DNA of 64,000 nt from Annona cherimola (taxonomy: Eukaryota; Streptophyta; Magnoliopsida; Magnoliales; Annonaceae). This document shows, in pieces, positions 53,415-64,000 of this stretch (the stretch's first letter is position 1; each line of letters starts with the position of its first letter). The notes below the pieces were generated by a model. That model saw only the letters and a program-made list of their open reading frames with translations, did no database searches and was not told where the DNA came from. The stretch spans positions 55,432,008 to 55,496,007 of the forward strand of contig CM059973.1 of the NCBI GenBank assembly GCA_030490835.1, written 5' to 3'. The translations under genes were made by a program, and so were the position numbers.

Positions 53415-55754
53415 AATAAAGTTTTTAAAATATTACCAAAATCTTCATTTCCTGTTGTAGCAAATAAAGCTTGTGGTTGGTCCATTTGCATCCAAATCTC
53501 AACATCTTCTTCAGTAAACAAATCTTCAGAGTCTTCAGACTCCATGGTTTAATCTTCCAAAATATCTATATTATATAAAGATATAGGATCATATCGAACC
53601 TTCCTTTTTTTCTTCCTACATAATTAGAACATAAGTTAAAGAGAACATATAAAAAAAATCAATTAATCACAAATCACATTGAATTTAATTTAATCATACC
53701 TCTCAAGCAAACGTAAATTATATTGAACATAAACAAGATCATTCAATCTTCCATGCTCCAATCTGTTCCTCTTTTTGGTATGTATACGTTCAAATACAGA
53801 CCAATTTCACTCACAATCAGAAGAGCTACATGTTTGGCTCAAGACTTTAATAGCAATGGCTTGTAGTTTTGGAGCACTGCACCCATAGGACTCCACCAAA
53901 GAGCTGCAAAATTATATAGAAAAGTGATGTAGTTAAAATTTCAAAAAAAGAAATATTATAATCTAAATTTAGAATACCTGGATCCAAAGTATAACGTGCT
54001 GCTATAGCCTCTAGCCTCCCAAAGTCTCCTACAACATCTCGATATAATTTTGCATCTTCATTAATACTAACTTGTACTTCCATGTCTTCACGATTTAGTC
54101 TCTCAATTACTTCAAGTACTCCAGACCATGTATGAAACTTAGTCTCTCGATCAGCATGATAGAAAAACATTGGATTGAAATAAAGCAAGCTAGATGAAGA
54201 GGACGACGAAGTTGATTTTCCCAATGGGTATCAATGATGTTGAGCACTTGACTACAATCCATATTGATTTTTTTGAAAGTTTTCCCTATTGCTTTCTTTG
54301 CCCTTTGCATGCTTCCAAAAATATACCCCATTGAAGGTCTTTCATCACTATCAACTAATCGTAATACACGAACAAGTAGGTCAAATGCTGATACAATAAT
54401 CTCACATCGTTCCCAAAATGCAGAATAAAGTATCAGATCGGTTATTGTCTTCACCTTTTGATTACGACACCACTTTCTATCATCCCATTCTTTACTAACA
54501 ACCATGACTCTTAATTTATCTTTGCATGTTAAGAGACTTTGAATTGCCAAAAAGTGAGTTGCAAACTGTGTCATTGCAGGCCGAATTAACTCCTTTCCAT
54601 CTGTATATTTTCTCATCAATGCAAGTGCAAAACTATTATTGTATATAAAAATTGAAATTGAACAAGCTTCATCAATCACCGTACTTACTACATCAATTTT
54701 TGCAATATCTTCCAACATTAAATCCAAGCAATGTGTTGCACATGGTGTCCAAACAATATGTGGATATGTGTATTTCAACATTTCTCCAGCCAACTTATAA
54801 TTTGATGCATTATCAGTTACCAATTGAACAACATGCTCTGAACCCACTTCTTCTATGAGTTTTTTAAATAGATCACAAAGCATATTTGCAGTTTTTATCT
54901 CTGTAGATGCATCAACAGACTTGAGAAAAACTGTGCCTTTAGAACAATAAACAAGAAAATTAATCAAAGTTCTTTTCTTCTGATCTGTCCAACCATCAGC
55001 CATAATAGTGCATCCATACTCTTTCCATTTTTCTTTGTAGGAATTGACAACCTGTTGAATTTCTTGATAATTTTTTTTTCAAAATAAAACCATGCATATC
55101 ATGATAGGTAGGAACTCTAAATCCACGAGCAATAGTAATAATGTTGTCTACCATCTCTTGAAAATAAGGAGAATTCACGGCATTGAAAGGGATGCAAGAA
55201 TGAAAAAACCATCGACCAATAGAAGCATGAGCTCGATCAATAGCATCTTTTCCAGACATAGCACATTTTATAGAAGGTTGAACTCCTCCTTTAGGTTGAA
55301 CTGAAAAGAACTTTGAAACACATTTTAACTTCTTTGTTGCATTTTGATTAACTTCTCTTACCTCCTCAACTTCTTCATCAATGGTGTGTAATGATACAAA
55401 TGAACTCTCTTCTATGACACTGAAAGGTTGCTTATGACTTTTTTGAGAAGTAATGCCATCTAAATCAAGTTTTATCTGTTGTTGCATATGGTATGACACC
55501 TCATTGCAAACTGCTACGTCACATTTTACCTTCGCTAAGTGTTTTTTCATACGGTGAATTCCTCTGCCACTAAATACCTTTCCACAATATAAACATTTAT
55601 ACTTTCCTTTTCCAATCTTTGTTACGTGATTCCAACCTATATCATTTCTACCCCTTGATGCACGAGATTCCACAACAGCGGATGTGGAACTACTATTCAT
55701 ATTTGGGACACTCGCGGGCTCAGCAGTTGAGGGATTTGATTGAGATTTTGACAT
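53415..55754 (-). pseudogene. hAT transposase (BED finger, DUF659-like, dimerisation region)
   Basis: DDE-type transposase. Exon 1 starts at 55754 (MSKSQSNPSTAEPAS) with a BED zinc finger (CLYCGKVF, then HRMKKHL, about residues 53-75). An extra A in a nine-A run (55071-55079 on the plus strand as T) shifts the frame before the catalytic region (MADGWTDQKKRTLINF; VTDNASNYKLAG; WTPCATHCLDLMLEDI), open at 55003-54107. Further blocks: DMEVQVSINEDAKLYRDV, then a likely intron (CCAG/GTATTC to TTTTGCAG), then WWS..YGCSAPKLQAIAIKVLSQ with a missing base after the WW codons, and DCE-stop-NWSVFERIHTK, where related proteins have CERNWS. A basic KKKRKV stretch near 53600 and an acidic C-terminal exon (ESEDSEDLFTEEDVE) complete it. 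Non-functional. Confidence 0.88.
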
Positions 55755-56411
55755 TTTTTGTAAAACCTACAAGTCAAATTATAAATAAAATTTTATCATG
55801 CATGCACATCTTATATTTAAAATATCTAAATAACAATTCTAATTTATTGTATAATTCATTGTTCTAACTATATAGAAAAATGTATATTCATCAATTAATC
55901 CATAACATGGCAAAATATTGCATGATTTTAAAAAATTAAATAATATAAAATTAAAATTACAATGACATATACACATTTGTTCCTTTCCAGATTTTTTTAA
56001 GCCCTATGGAGTGTGGCCCACAGTGCAGAAATTTTTTATATGGTATCCACTGAATAAAACATATAATTCCAGATTTTTCTAAGCAATGTGGAGTGTGGTC
56101 CACAGTGCAGAAATTTTTTATATGGTATCATTGAATAAAACATAAAGATGCAGCTCATGCTCATAAAGTCTGGCCCACAGTGCAGAGTAAAATTATATAA
56201 AAAAATGCAGAGCTTCAGCCATAGCTTAAAATCCTAACGCACACTGCCATTTCGCATTACCCGTTTATCAGTGTTCATCGCCGGGAAAGAAGAAATGAGC
56301 TGACCTTGCTGCCGGCGACGGTGAAAGGGACACTATGATGCCGGAAGTGAAGAAGATGACTGGGAAGAAAGGGATGAAGCGGCAAATCGACGCCACCAGT
56401 TACTAGAAGTC

Positions 56412-56960
56412 TGAAACGACAAATCGACGCCGGAGAAGAGTCAAACAAAGCCTGAAACGGAGACCTTGTGCAGGATGACAAGTTGTCGGACGCTGCTGAA
56501 TGATGGGTTTGGGTGAAAGGGGCGAAACGAGGACCTTGTGCCGGACGTTGTGTTGCCAAACGACGATTGCACGACAACGATTTGGGCGAAACTTGCGAAA
56601 GAGGCGAAAGGGTTTGCTAGCGGGAAAGACGCACAACACAGGCGGGAGAGAAGGGTTTGCGGGGCCCGCTGGAAACGACAAATCGACGCCAGAGAAGAGG
56701 CAAACAGAGCCTGAAACAAAGACCTTGTGCCGGACACTGTGTTGCGGGACGACGAGTTGTCGGACGCTGCTGAATAATGGGTTTGGGTGAAAGGGGCGAA
56801 ACGGGAACCTTGTGCATGATGTTGTGTTGCCGGACGATGATTTGTCAGACGATGATTGCACGACGATGATTTGGGCGAAACCTGCAAAAGGGGAGAAAGG
56901 GTTTGTGAGCGGGAAAGATGCACAGCACAGGCGAGAGAGAAGGGCTTGCGGGGCCAGCTC
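56412..56960. repeat. GC-rich tandem duplication inside the hAT (units 259 and about 288 bp)
   Basis: Unit 1 starts GAAACGACAAATCGACGCC at 56413, unit 2 at 56672. Both contain GACCTTGTGC, GGTTTGGGTGAAAGGGGCG and AAGGGTTTG. Far richer in G and C than the neighbouring DNA. Long open frames on the minus strand here have no recognisable domain and I treat them as non-coding. Confidence 0.85.
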
Positions 56961-57187
56961 ATTTTTTCCTTCTTTTTTATTATTTACAAAAAATAAAACA
57001 AAATAAAAGTACGAACCCAACCATGGTCGGACCGGTTTTTACAGTTCAACCGTTCGGTTCATACGGTCCAAGCGGTTTTCGGCTAAAACAGAAAACCGAT
57101 GCCAAACCGAACTGTGAATCTGGCGGTTCGCGGTTCGACCGGTTAGACCGGCTGGTCCGGTCCGATTTTCAAAACACTGGTTGAAGG

Positions 57188-60100
57188 TTTCCAAATGTGT
57201 TCTTCAACTGGACGAGATCTCAAGCTACCATCCATTGTTCTGTTGAAATCCTGCTGCTTAATAGCTAATCTTAGTGGCGGTCTTGAGGAAGGTGGACTTC
57301 GAGTATGGCATCACTTTTTAAAAAAATTCGACTGCAATTTAATTGGTTTGTTTGCTTTGAGTAAAAATTCATCCTCGGCTGGTCATTTCATGCCATGCAT
57401 TTTCTGTAGCATTTTGCCCGATCTTTGATTTATTTTACATATCGTCAACTTTCTCTTCCTTTGGCACACCATCCGGAGCAGCTTATATTGGTCGTCTGCT
57501 TTCTTTTTTTCAAAAAAAAAATAATAATAACTGCCACACATCATTTTCTTTTATGCCAAAACTAGATGCACTGTTTTTTTTTTGTCTTGACTCTCTCTCT
57601 CTCAAAGCTCCTCATAACCCTCTTTTAAAGCTCCTCATCACCTTTTTTCAGTCCAGCTATAGCGCTTTTGCGGGCACTTTTTTATATCTCCCAATTTTCC
57701 ATGTCTTCTTTGCCTTTTAATGGTTTGTAATTTCTTCTCATCCTTCACTGGATTTTCTCCATTTTCATGCCATCATCATTTTCTTCAATGGTAGCAGTTT
57801 TTCGAGTTTTGTTTGTAGGTTTTTCTTCAGGAAAAACTCTGTACAGACAATTTTTTGGCTATGTTATACGACGACAGTCCTTCCCCTTCCACCTCTGATC
57901 CTTCTCTCTCTCAGAGGTGGTCGGGATAAGAGCTAATCTTTTAATCAAAAAAAAAAAAGTACTGCATGTGCTCCTTCTTCCCTTCCTTTTTTTGGGTGAC
58001 CTCCAACTTTGTCCCAAGAATTTCCAGGTGGTCTTTCTTTCCTGGCGACGGACAGCGCCGCTAGTTGTGGTTCAGTGTGATGAAGCTTGTATGCTTCCCT
58101 TCCTTATTGCCGGTGGCACGCTTTCTTCAAAAATTTCAATCTTGGTGGCCATTTACCATGACGACGGGTGCTGTCAATGTTTCATCATTTTTTCCTCAGC
58201 AAGTTCGAGTTTGTGCTGCCATGCGGTTCCACGACTTGCACTGTCTTTCTTTTTCATTCGAGGACCACTTCAAACATGGCTGCTTCTTTTTCATTGCCAA
58301 CTAAATGCAAAAGATTTGGTTGATATATATTTTTTATTTCAGTTTATCTTTCGAACTTTCTGCAGTTTTGGCTCCAATATGTAGTTTTTTTTTTTTAAAA
58401 AAAAGAAAATTTTAGTGCTTGCTATCATGAAGCCACCAAGCATGATAATGTTTTGTTTGCAATTTCTCATTGAAATTGTTGTGCTGCAAATTTTCTTATA
58501 ATAACATTTATTGCTTCGCAACACCTTTTTTCTCAAAAGGCTCATTTTTAGCTTTGTTATCTAATCCATCATCGGAGTTTTTTATTTTTATTTTTATTTT
58601 TATGACTTTCATGGCTTTGTTCATGCCTAGGATTTTAATGACAGCATTGGCTGAGTTTTATATTGAGACCAGTTTCTGTGCAAACGTTTTTATCCGTGGC
58701 TGAATGTACACATGCTTCATCTGCCGTTGATTTGAAATGCACAGCTGGGATGCAATAACTGTTTAAAGGGCAAAGCGGGAATGCACAAAAGGCCTATTCG
58801 CGTGTAGGTAATTTTCAGTGGCTTATCAAGGAAGCTGTGACTTCGTTCCTCTCTTCTTTCGGGGGACCTAAACGATGCTGGAACTTCAAGCTTGGACCAG
58901 ATACAACAACGTGGTGGATTTCATGCAAGAAGTGATACGATCCGATGAAAATGGTAGCGGATTGTCTTGTGATGGTGGGATCTGGTTCATGTGGCCGATT
59001 TTACAACAGCCAAGCAACAGCTTTATGCAAGTGCGCACGGGATTGGAATTTGGAGGGGGACGCTGCTAGTGTAGAAGAAGGGCGTTTGCTTATTGGATTT
59101 TGCAGGGGGCTAGATCTACAGCAGATCCAATGCTTGCTGATGGATTTTATGGACATCGATGGTTTGGATCGTGGCCATATCTGCAACAATGTCTGCCTTC
59201 AATCATCGAATTTGATGCCAGATTCATGGAATCCCGTGCAAATCTGCTGGAATGGGAAAAGGACTGCTAGCAGTTGGGGTTGACGACGGCAGTAGCATCA
59301 GCCATGGCCGCTCGAGTTGGGGAAGATGATGAAGTTCGTTGCTCTGTGATGCACAAAAATTCTGTGCACATGTAGTTTTGCTTGCAAGATCTAGATCGTC
59401 GAAATCGTCATGTGATTTGTTCCGATATTTTTACGAAGTCCACTAATTATTTAAAATTCATCAAATGGAGGGTTTTATAGAAAATATAATTATGAAAACT
59501 TTTTGCATAAAACTACCCGTTAATTAATTCTCATTTAAAAGAGAATTATAATTATTTTTGGGTCTACAATACAGGATACAAAAACATGTGCAAAATGAGC
59601 ATCACTAATTTATTCAATACTTAAAATTTTTTTGTTCATATAAAATTTGTACGAAATGAATTTGAGACTAATTTATTTAGTAATTAATAATTTTCGGCCC
59701 ACCATGTTAAAAAATGAAAATATTTTGAATATAAATAATTAAAACTATCCATAAAATAATATTCTCACTTGGACATTAAAATAACTTTTCTTTTATTTTT
59801 ACTTTTATAATTTTATTGTTAAAATATATTGAGTAGCTTTCTTTTATTTCTATACTCATCTTTTGGCTCATGTAGATGTGTTCATATAATTTTTTTAAAA
59901 AAATTTAGACTAATTTAGATTCAGTCTTTTTCGATAACTGATTAAATAATCTCTCTTGTGGGTTTGATCTATTTTGTAGCAAGTAATTTATATTATTGAA
60001 TAAATTTTATTAGGTGCCGAATAAAATTTTGTGCAAGTATTTTATTTGGTTCTTAATAATTTCAATCCTACCTTTGTTACAAAATAAACTTATATGTCGA

Positions 60101-61641
60101 TTAACTTTTGTTTACATATTATGATAATTTTTTGGGAATTAAAATTTTTTTAAGTCTACAGCATGGGCTGAGAAAAATAATTGTAAAATGCACCGCATTA
60201 ATGGTTTTCAAACTTAAAATTTAGACCATCGACTATATTTCCAGAAAAAAGTGCACATTAACTTATTCTTCTAAATCGATAGATTTATTATATGTATTTA
60301 TTGCAAAAAATTATAGCACAGAATGTTTATTTTGTACCTGTTTAATAAATAAAAATGTAAATTAAGATAATACGATAACAAAATGATTAAATCAAAATTT
60401 AATAGAATTCTAAAATGTGTTATTTAATTTTTTTTAAAACATCGGTATTACTTGATAGCTAATACATTTAATACAGATTATATGAATAATCTATAAAATC
60501 CATTAGATCAGTTCATCAGAATTTGAATAATTTGTAAAAATCATAAAACATGTAGACATGAGTTTATGATTTTCTAGCATTCCTATAAAATATGTATTTT
60601 CCATATAAGTTTTAAAAATAAAATATCATCAATCTTAGTTAAGATGTCAAAAACTATATAACTTGTATATATCATTAAACGACTACACAGGAAAACAATA
60701 TATTTTGTAAAATTTGTAAAATATCTAAAAACTGTCAATTACGTATGCACATTTTCTGCTATACTTGAATAACCTGTAAAATACATTTAACAGAAAAAAA
60801 AAACAAAGATAGATAACCTATATAACTCATCATCCTCATGAATTGCATATAAACTGTAAAATCCATAAAATTTATAAAATCCATAAAATCTGTAAAATCA
60901 ATCAAACAAGCGAAATTATTTCGTTCTTTCAGTTATATTTTTTGATAAGTCTAATTTATTGTTCCAAAATTTGAGCATAAATTGTCTATTATCATTTATG
61001 ATGATTATGTTACACATTAGACGTCTCGGATCATTCATGATCACTACCATTTTATTAAAAGCATATGATTTACTATAAAAAAACATGCACCACGATTTAT
61101 TATAAGTCGTCTCACTTACCCGTACTCACGTTTCATCTTCAATCATACTCACATGTGCGAAATGACTAAATGAAATGACTATATTACCCCCATTTGCATT
61201 TTACCCAAAAATAAAAACGTTTTCCCTGACACCTCCCCCTTTTACATCAGCCGATCTTGGCTGGATTGCTGGCCTTATAACGCCTTAGATACTTTTCTTC
61301 ATTCCCATGGCTTTCGGAGGCATACTTGATCAATCTGCCAAGTCTTTTCATCATTCCACCACATTTTTTATTTTCCAACTCGGTGGAAGGTGTAGACTTG
61401 GAAGGAAAGTTCCATCATTCCATTTTTTTTGTTTAAGCTATTTTTGCCAAAAACGTTACCCAAGCATCTCATCCTGCCTCATCTTGTCACATCATCCTTT
61501 ATCTCGGAATTCTGCTCCTGAGATTTCTAGCCCATTTGAATTTTGAAGGCATTATTATTACCGAATTCTTTTTTGCTTTTCGCATTTGCCACGTTCTAAC
61601 GTGCTTCGGACCAACATGCATGCATGCATGCTCCATAGTAC
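57188..61641. other. Unassigned AT-rich DNA, no intact gene
   Basis: No convincing gene. Observed: a weak PPR-like string near 57195-57320 (see findings), a CT-rich piece ending in a 12-A run at 57947-57958 that may be a LINE or SINE 3' end, an inverted T/A run at 58385-58409, and short AAAATCCATAAAAT-type repeats at 60850-60905. An (ATGC)n palindromic run is at 61614-61631. Confidence 0.5.
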
Positions 61642-61912
61642 GGGACGTTTGGGAAAGTAAAAGTTATGGGAAATGTGGTATTTTGTGAGAGTAGAAAATA
61701 AAATATTTTAGAAATGATATGATTGATATAAAATGACAGAGGTAAAGTTAGAATAAATAAGTTTGTTGGAAGGTAGTTTATGAGAAAAATAATTAGAATA
61801 TAGGGATAAAAATAAAAAAAATATGATGATTAGATGATGAATGAGGTGTCTTAAAATCCATGCACCCACTATTTCCCACCCATGTTTTCCATCACCCATT
61901 ACCAAACGTTCC
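61642..61912. mobile_element. MITE-like element (271 bp)
   Basis: Inverted ends GGGACGTTTGG (left) and CCAAACGTTCC (right), with an AT-rich interior lacking coding capacity. Interior wording (ATGATATGATTGATATAAAA, GGTAAAGTTAGAATAAATAAG) resembles the MITE at 6537-6784. I could not identify a clear target duplication. Confidence 0.6.
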
Positions 61913-62729
61913 ATATTTTCATGTCTTGAGCTCTTTTTCTGTTGTGCCATGACTGATGTTCTTCTTGTTTATTCTTTTTCTTTTCTTTTCTTTTTTTAAT
62001 GCTACCCTCTTGTAAAATTATCGCCCATATGCAAAAATATCAGCCATGGATTTTTTTTTTTTTTTTTGTCACCCGTCTCTCTTTTTTGAAGTGATAATCT
62101 ATCCTTGCACTCAACAATATGATGCCCAAGCTACATGCACTCGGTCATTGATTTTTTTTTTTTCTTCTTTTTTTTGTGTGTTGATCGGTGTTTCTTTTTC
62201 ATATATTTCTTCGATAGAGGTTGGGTATTCAAGCTTTCATGGCCATCTTAGTTAGATTCTTCATGGCAGGTGACATGTTTTTTTAATAGGTCTGTCACCC
62301 AAGCCGCATATATGTAGCTTCTCTTCTAGATCCATCTTCTGCAATCCTTAGCACTCTCATCTTTTTTTGAACTATTTGTAATCTCAACCATTGAACTTGT
62401 TGTATTGTTATTCTGTTGTGATCTTGGTCACTAATCAATAACATTTATTTTTTGTCTAAACTTTGATGAATTCAATTTTTGCCCAGTAATTAAAGTGAGG
62501 TCCACATACCCAAAATACCATTCATCAAATGCCCGCTTTCAAAATTTATGCTTCAACTAATGAAGAAGCATAATTTTGAAATAAGATACCAGGAACCCCT
62601 TTTGTAGGATGCCTCTTCTAAATTTTAAATTTGTTGGACTACCGTACTTAGCATGTTAGAAGCATTTAAAATAGTCTCTGCTACTCCTGTGGCCTATCAA
62701 AAAAAAAATTTTCATATGAAGTAAGACTA
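61913..62729. other. Unassigned AT/T-rich DNA
   Basis: No gene or repeat recognised; long T-runs at 62048-62067 and 62152-62174. Confidence 0.5.
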
Positions 62730-62737
62730 CTTGCAAT

Positions 62738-63685
62738 TAGGGGTGCAACTTGGTACCGGGTAGGTCCGAACCCGCCCGACCCGACCCGGTACCAAAACCA
62801 AAAATGAGTTTTATTTTTTAGATTTTTCCCAAAGTAGACCCGGTTTCAACCCGACCTGTAGAAACCCGAAACCAAACCTGGGTTCACACCAACCCGACCC
62901 GGTCCGAACCCGGTGTAATTTATATAATTTTTTTTATAAATTATACATGTTTTTTTTGTAATATTAATATATAGGTGGCCAGTGTATCAATAGATTGGAA
63001 TGTTGAACCATTATATTTAGTGTATTTAGATTTAGTTGCTTTGAATAACTGTTATGTGGATTATGTTTGAATTTAAGTTGGCATGATAAATCTATTTTAT
63101 ATCATACTTTCTGTTAGTATGAGAAATCTGTTAGTTTGAATTTCATATTGTAGTATAAATTTGATTCATATTTTAAATTTATTGGTATGACAAGTGGTCA
63201 ATTTCTATTTTAGCAATTTGTATGATAATATTTAGTTTCAACTACAATAGTTTGTATGATATGTTCATTTTCTATTTGCTAAACTTGAGTCATTTTCATT
63301 AGCTATTAAATAGAAATGACCAACTAGTCATAAGACTAACTAATTTGTGATTTATTTGTGTCTATAAGGTGTTGAAAAATTGATTGCAGAGTTCATTCAA
63401 AGAATATTGCAAAATTCAGCATGATGTTGTAGAATTCTTTGAAAGGATGTTGCAAAATTTAGCGTGAGGCTTGACTTCATAAACACAGGTATGTATATTC
63501 CAATAATTTTCTTTTAGATTAAAATTAAATTTGGAAAAAAATAGTTTTTTGGTAACCCGAATTCTAACCCGAAACCAAACCAAAACCAATGCGAATCCGG
63601 TCCTAACCCGGTCCGAACCCGGATTAAATTCTTAGGGTTTGAGTTCACTCCAACCCGGTATAACCCAACCCGAGTTGCACCCCTA
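62738..63685. mobile_element. Non-autonomous hAT element (948 bp)
   Basis: Termini TAGGGGTGCAACTTGG and CCGAGTTGCACCCCTA, with a perfect 8-bp duplication CTTGCAAT (62730-62737, 63686-63693). Both subterminal regions are packed with GACCCG/AACCCG motifs. Interior AT-rich, no transposase. Related in its ends to the hATs at 35225 and 36004. Confidence 0.95.
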
Positions 63686-63693
63686 CTTGCAAT

Positions 63694-64000
63694 GGGTAAG
63701 GGTTAGTTCTATGCACATTATCTCCTAGTTCCGTGGGTCGCATGAGCAACAATCATTAAGAGCATGCCTCTCTATAAATAAGAATGTCCATAGGTCATTC
63801 TTATCCTCCTTCACATTTTCTATTTCCTTCTTTCACCCTTTTTTGTTGTCTATTGTCGCTCATCAGTTCAAGTTTTAATCCATTGTGAGTTGTAATTCAT
63901 GCTCCTACTTTAAGACCATGCTGTCATTCTATTCTTCTTCTTGCAGCCTCTTTTTTCTAAAATTTTTAATTTCTACCTTCTAGTTCTTCATTTTTCAAGA
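63694..64000. other. Window end, nothing recognised
   Basis: T/C-rich sequence without coding or repeat signal that I can support. Confidence 0.5.

Larger units (their letters stand above)
52597..57179. mobile_element. hAT transposon with degenerate transposase (4.6 kb)
   Basis: Terminal inverted repeats CAATGTTTTAAAAACCG (left) and, reversed, CAGTGTTTTGAAAATCGG (right). 8-bp duplication ATTGAAGG / GTTGAAGG (52589-52596, 57180-57187; one mismatch). Subterminal ACCGG and AACCG repeats at both ends. Encodes a minus-strand transposase with BED finger, DUF659-type catalytic region and hAT dimerisation motif, all interrupted. A GC-rich tandem repeat lies upstream of the transposase. Confidence 0.93.

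Noticed and set aside
53595..53615. KKKRKV as evidence of a viral origin
   Set aside because: It resembles a well-known viral nuclear localisation signal, but it is a short basic stretch in a lysine-rich plant transposase; convergence is the simpler reading.
56403..57020. 205- and 173-codon minus-strand frames rich in Ser, Pro and Arg
   Set aside because: Explained by GC-rich tandem repeats without stops; overlapping frames translate equally well and none has a known domain.
57700..57960. LINE L1 3' end with poly(A)
   Set aside because: A 12-A run is present, but no endonuclease or RT motif and no target duplication could be found.
60840..60905. Satellite DNA
   Set aside because: Only a few short AAAATCCAT-type repeats in AT-rich sequence, too small to call a satellite.

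Overview
The window looks like gene-poor plant (angiosperm) chromatin made almost entirely of nested transposable elements. Evidence for a plant: Ty1/copia elements of the Sirevirus type and Ty3/gypsy chromoviruses with plant-style primer-binding sites (initiator tRNA-Met and tRNA-Asp), a hAT transposase with BED and DUF659-type regions, and several MITE-like elements. I found no intact cellular gene, rRNA or tRNA gene. The species cannot be named from the sequence.

Layout. 1-4366: left-truncated Sirevirus-like copia element on the minus strand (copia-1). 4367-10092: AT-rich unassigned DNA with a tandem duplication that contains a MITE. 10093-17338: decayed minus-strand chromovirus (gypsy A) with its 3' LTR, pol and part of gag; its 5' LTR is missing. 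17339-23720: minus-strand non-autonomous element (LARD-like) with a tRNA-Asp primer site and two unknown ORFs, inserted in gypsy A. 23721-34011: plus-strand Sirevirus-like element (copia-2) inserted in the LARD 5' LTR; gag and pol are broken, but a third, env-position ORF of 466 codons is open. The 3' LTR of copia-2 stops abruptly at 34011, and the expected right halves of the LARD and gypsy A do not follow. 35217-36693: one small hAT inserted into the very end of another, each with perfect 8-bp target duplications. 36750-52356: a complete minus-strand chromovirus (gypsy B) with both LTRs and a perfect GTATG duplication; it carries an extra ORF upstream of gag, and its integrase is split by a 5.9-kb solo LTR (39098-44996). 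52597-57179: a hAT element with a dead transposase. 57188-64000: unassigned AT-rich DNA, a MITE-like element and another short hAT with a perfect 8-bp duplication.

Within each element the parts form the usual retrotransposon cycle: LTR promoter, tRNA primer site, gag particle protein, protease-integrase-RT-RNase H, polypurine tract. Almost all coding parts carry stops or frameshifts, many of them C-to-T type. LTR comparison by eye gives a consistent order: the LARD LTRs differ more (about 5 in 140) than those of copia-2 inside them (about 4 in 190).

The most unusual signals are: a ladder of at least 23 short hairpins with changing but complementary stems in the 5.9-kb solo LTR; cruciform-like GTCGAC units with co-varying arms in the copia LTRs; a zinc-knuckle ORF upstream of gag in gypsy B; an A AAA AAA frameshift heptamer joining the two LARD ORFs; and a gag stop followed by +1-frame pol and a splice-acceptor-like site in both copia copies.
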